DNA from: Rotaria macrura
Taxonomy: Eukaryota; Rotifera; Eurotatoria; Philodinida; Philodinidae
Direction of reading: 5' to 3'
Length of the DNA: 64,000 bases
Assembly (NCBI GenBank): GCA_900239685.1
Contig: OENT01000018.1
Coordinates: 310,001-374,000 of the forward strand
In this document: positions 63,530-64,000 of the stretch, one piece after another
How the letters are laid out: each line of letters opens with the position of its first letter
Position numbering within the stretch: the first letter of the stretch is position 1
Program-made: the position numbers and the translations under genes
The notes under the pieces: model-generated
What the model was told of the DNA's origin: nothing
The model's input: only the letters and a program-made list of their open reading frames with translations
Database searches by the model: none

Positions 63530-64000
63530 GTAAGTTATTTGTATTAGCAGAAAAAATAAAGAATCTAAATCATTAGTGTACATTTCATATGAAGATATGA
63601 ACGAAAGAATAACCAATAGAAACAAAAAGATAGACGCATCCGATTAAGTTATGCTAACATTAGTCATATCGATAGAACTACTTGAGCTCATTTCGAATGA
63701 TTCAATAAAACTATCTTGATAACTTTAGGGAAATAATTTCATGTAAAATAGAAATTTTCATCAAGTTCATCATAGAATTCTTTTCTTGGATGATTTTAAT
63801 TGTTCAGCAAGCGAATAAAACAATGTTCTATGTAGTTTGATAGTGAAAGAATAATAGACTCAACATGTCACTGCCATTATATCATTCGTTTACTAATAAT
63901 TTCAATAAGAGCTATTCGTAATCATCCGTGATGGTAATTTTAGATTAAATTATATTTCTCGTCTCTTGAAAATATCAAGTTATTCCCTGCATAGTAAAAT
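63530..64000 (+). other. Probable intron of the USP40-like gene
   Basis: It follows a consensus donor (TTCA-GTAAGTT) and holds no coding sequence that continues the USP domain before the window ends. Read as intron sequence; the acceptor is outside the window. Confidence 0.6.

Noticed and set aside
1..64000. tRNA, rRNA or snRNA genes
   Set aside because: I looked for conserved tRNA arms and found none that form a cloverleaf. A covariance-model scan would be needed to exclude them.

Overview
This is an AT-rich, intron-rich animal genome segment. Most introns are 50-80 bp with GT..AG ends, mixed with a few of 0.5-1.8 kb. Protein-coding genes lie on both strands, and there is no operon structure and no rRNA, tRNA or CRISPR that I can support. 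The small introns, the AG acceptor sitting directly in front of a start codon, and the overall look of the proteins suggest a small invertebrate. A bdelloid rotifer (Adineta/Rotaria type) is my best guess, by inference only. Most gene models below were assembled by hand. For each multi-exon model the exon lengths sum to a multiple of three and splice phases match at every junction.

Left third (1-17.5 kb): a 3' exon of an FBXO22-like FIST_C protein (+, 5' end missing or outside), a single-exon multi-pass membrane protein of unknown family (+), a single-exon NFIL3-like bZIP factor (-), and a 13-exon CCDC93 (+), a subunit of the CCC endosomal recycling complex. Between them lie several kilobases of repeat-bearing sequence without genes.

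Middle (17.5-43 kb): a 13-exon, 1545-residue Ser/Asn-rich protein (+) whose C-terminal part resembles the AKAP2/MISP family. After it come four minus-strand units: two small proteins starting MGN (candidate N-myristoylation), a Lys/Arg-rich protein, and a coiled-coil protein. The last two may be one gene across a 2.9-kb intron.

Right third (43-64 kb): a complete 15-exon SMC6 (+), a pogo/Tigger-type DNA element keeping only the transposase C-terminus, a complete 8-exon ANKZF1/Vms1 (-) head-to-head with a single-exon mitochondrial GCSH (+), and the catalytic part of a USP40-like deubiquitinase (+) running off the right edge.

The genes are ordinary housekeeping and regulatory genes and do not form one pathway. 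The less expected content is in the repeats: two copies of one dispersed repeat in opposite orientation (one in an SMC6 intron), the pogo-like element with a PCNA-box-like C-terminus, a 154-bp hAT-like miniature element inserted in a poly-C tract, a 170-bp near-perfect foldback, a ~32-bp minisatellite ending in a long poly-G with an unresolved base, and a ~400-bp element built from a GTCTTCTATTA motif. I found no clear evidence of a new multi-gene biological system.
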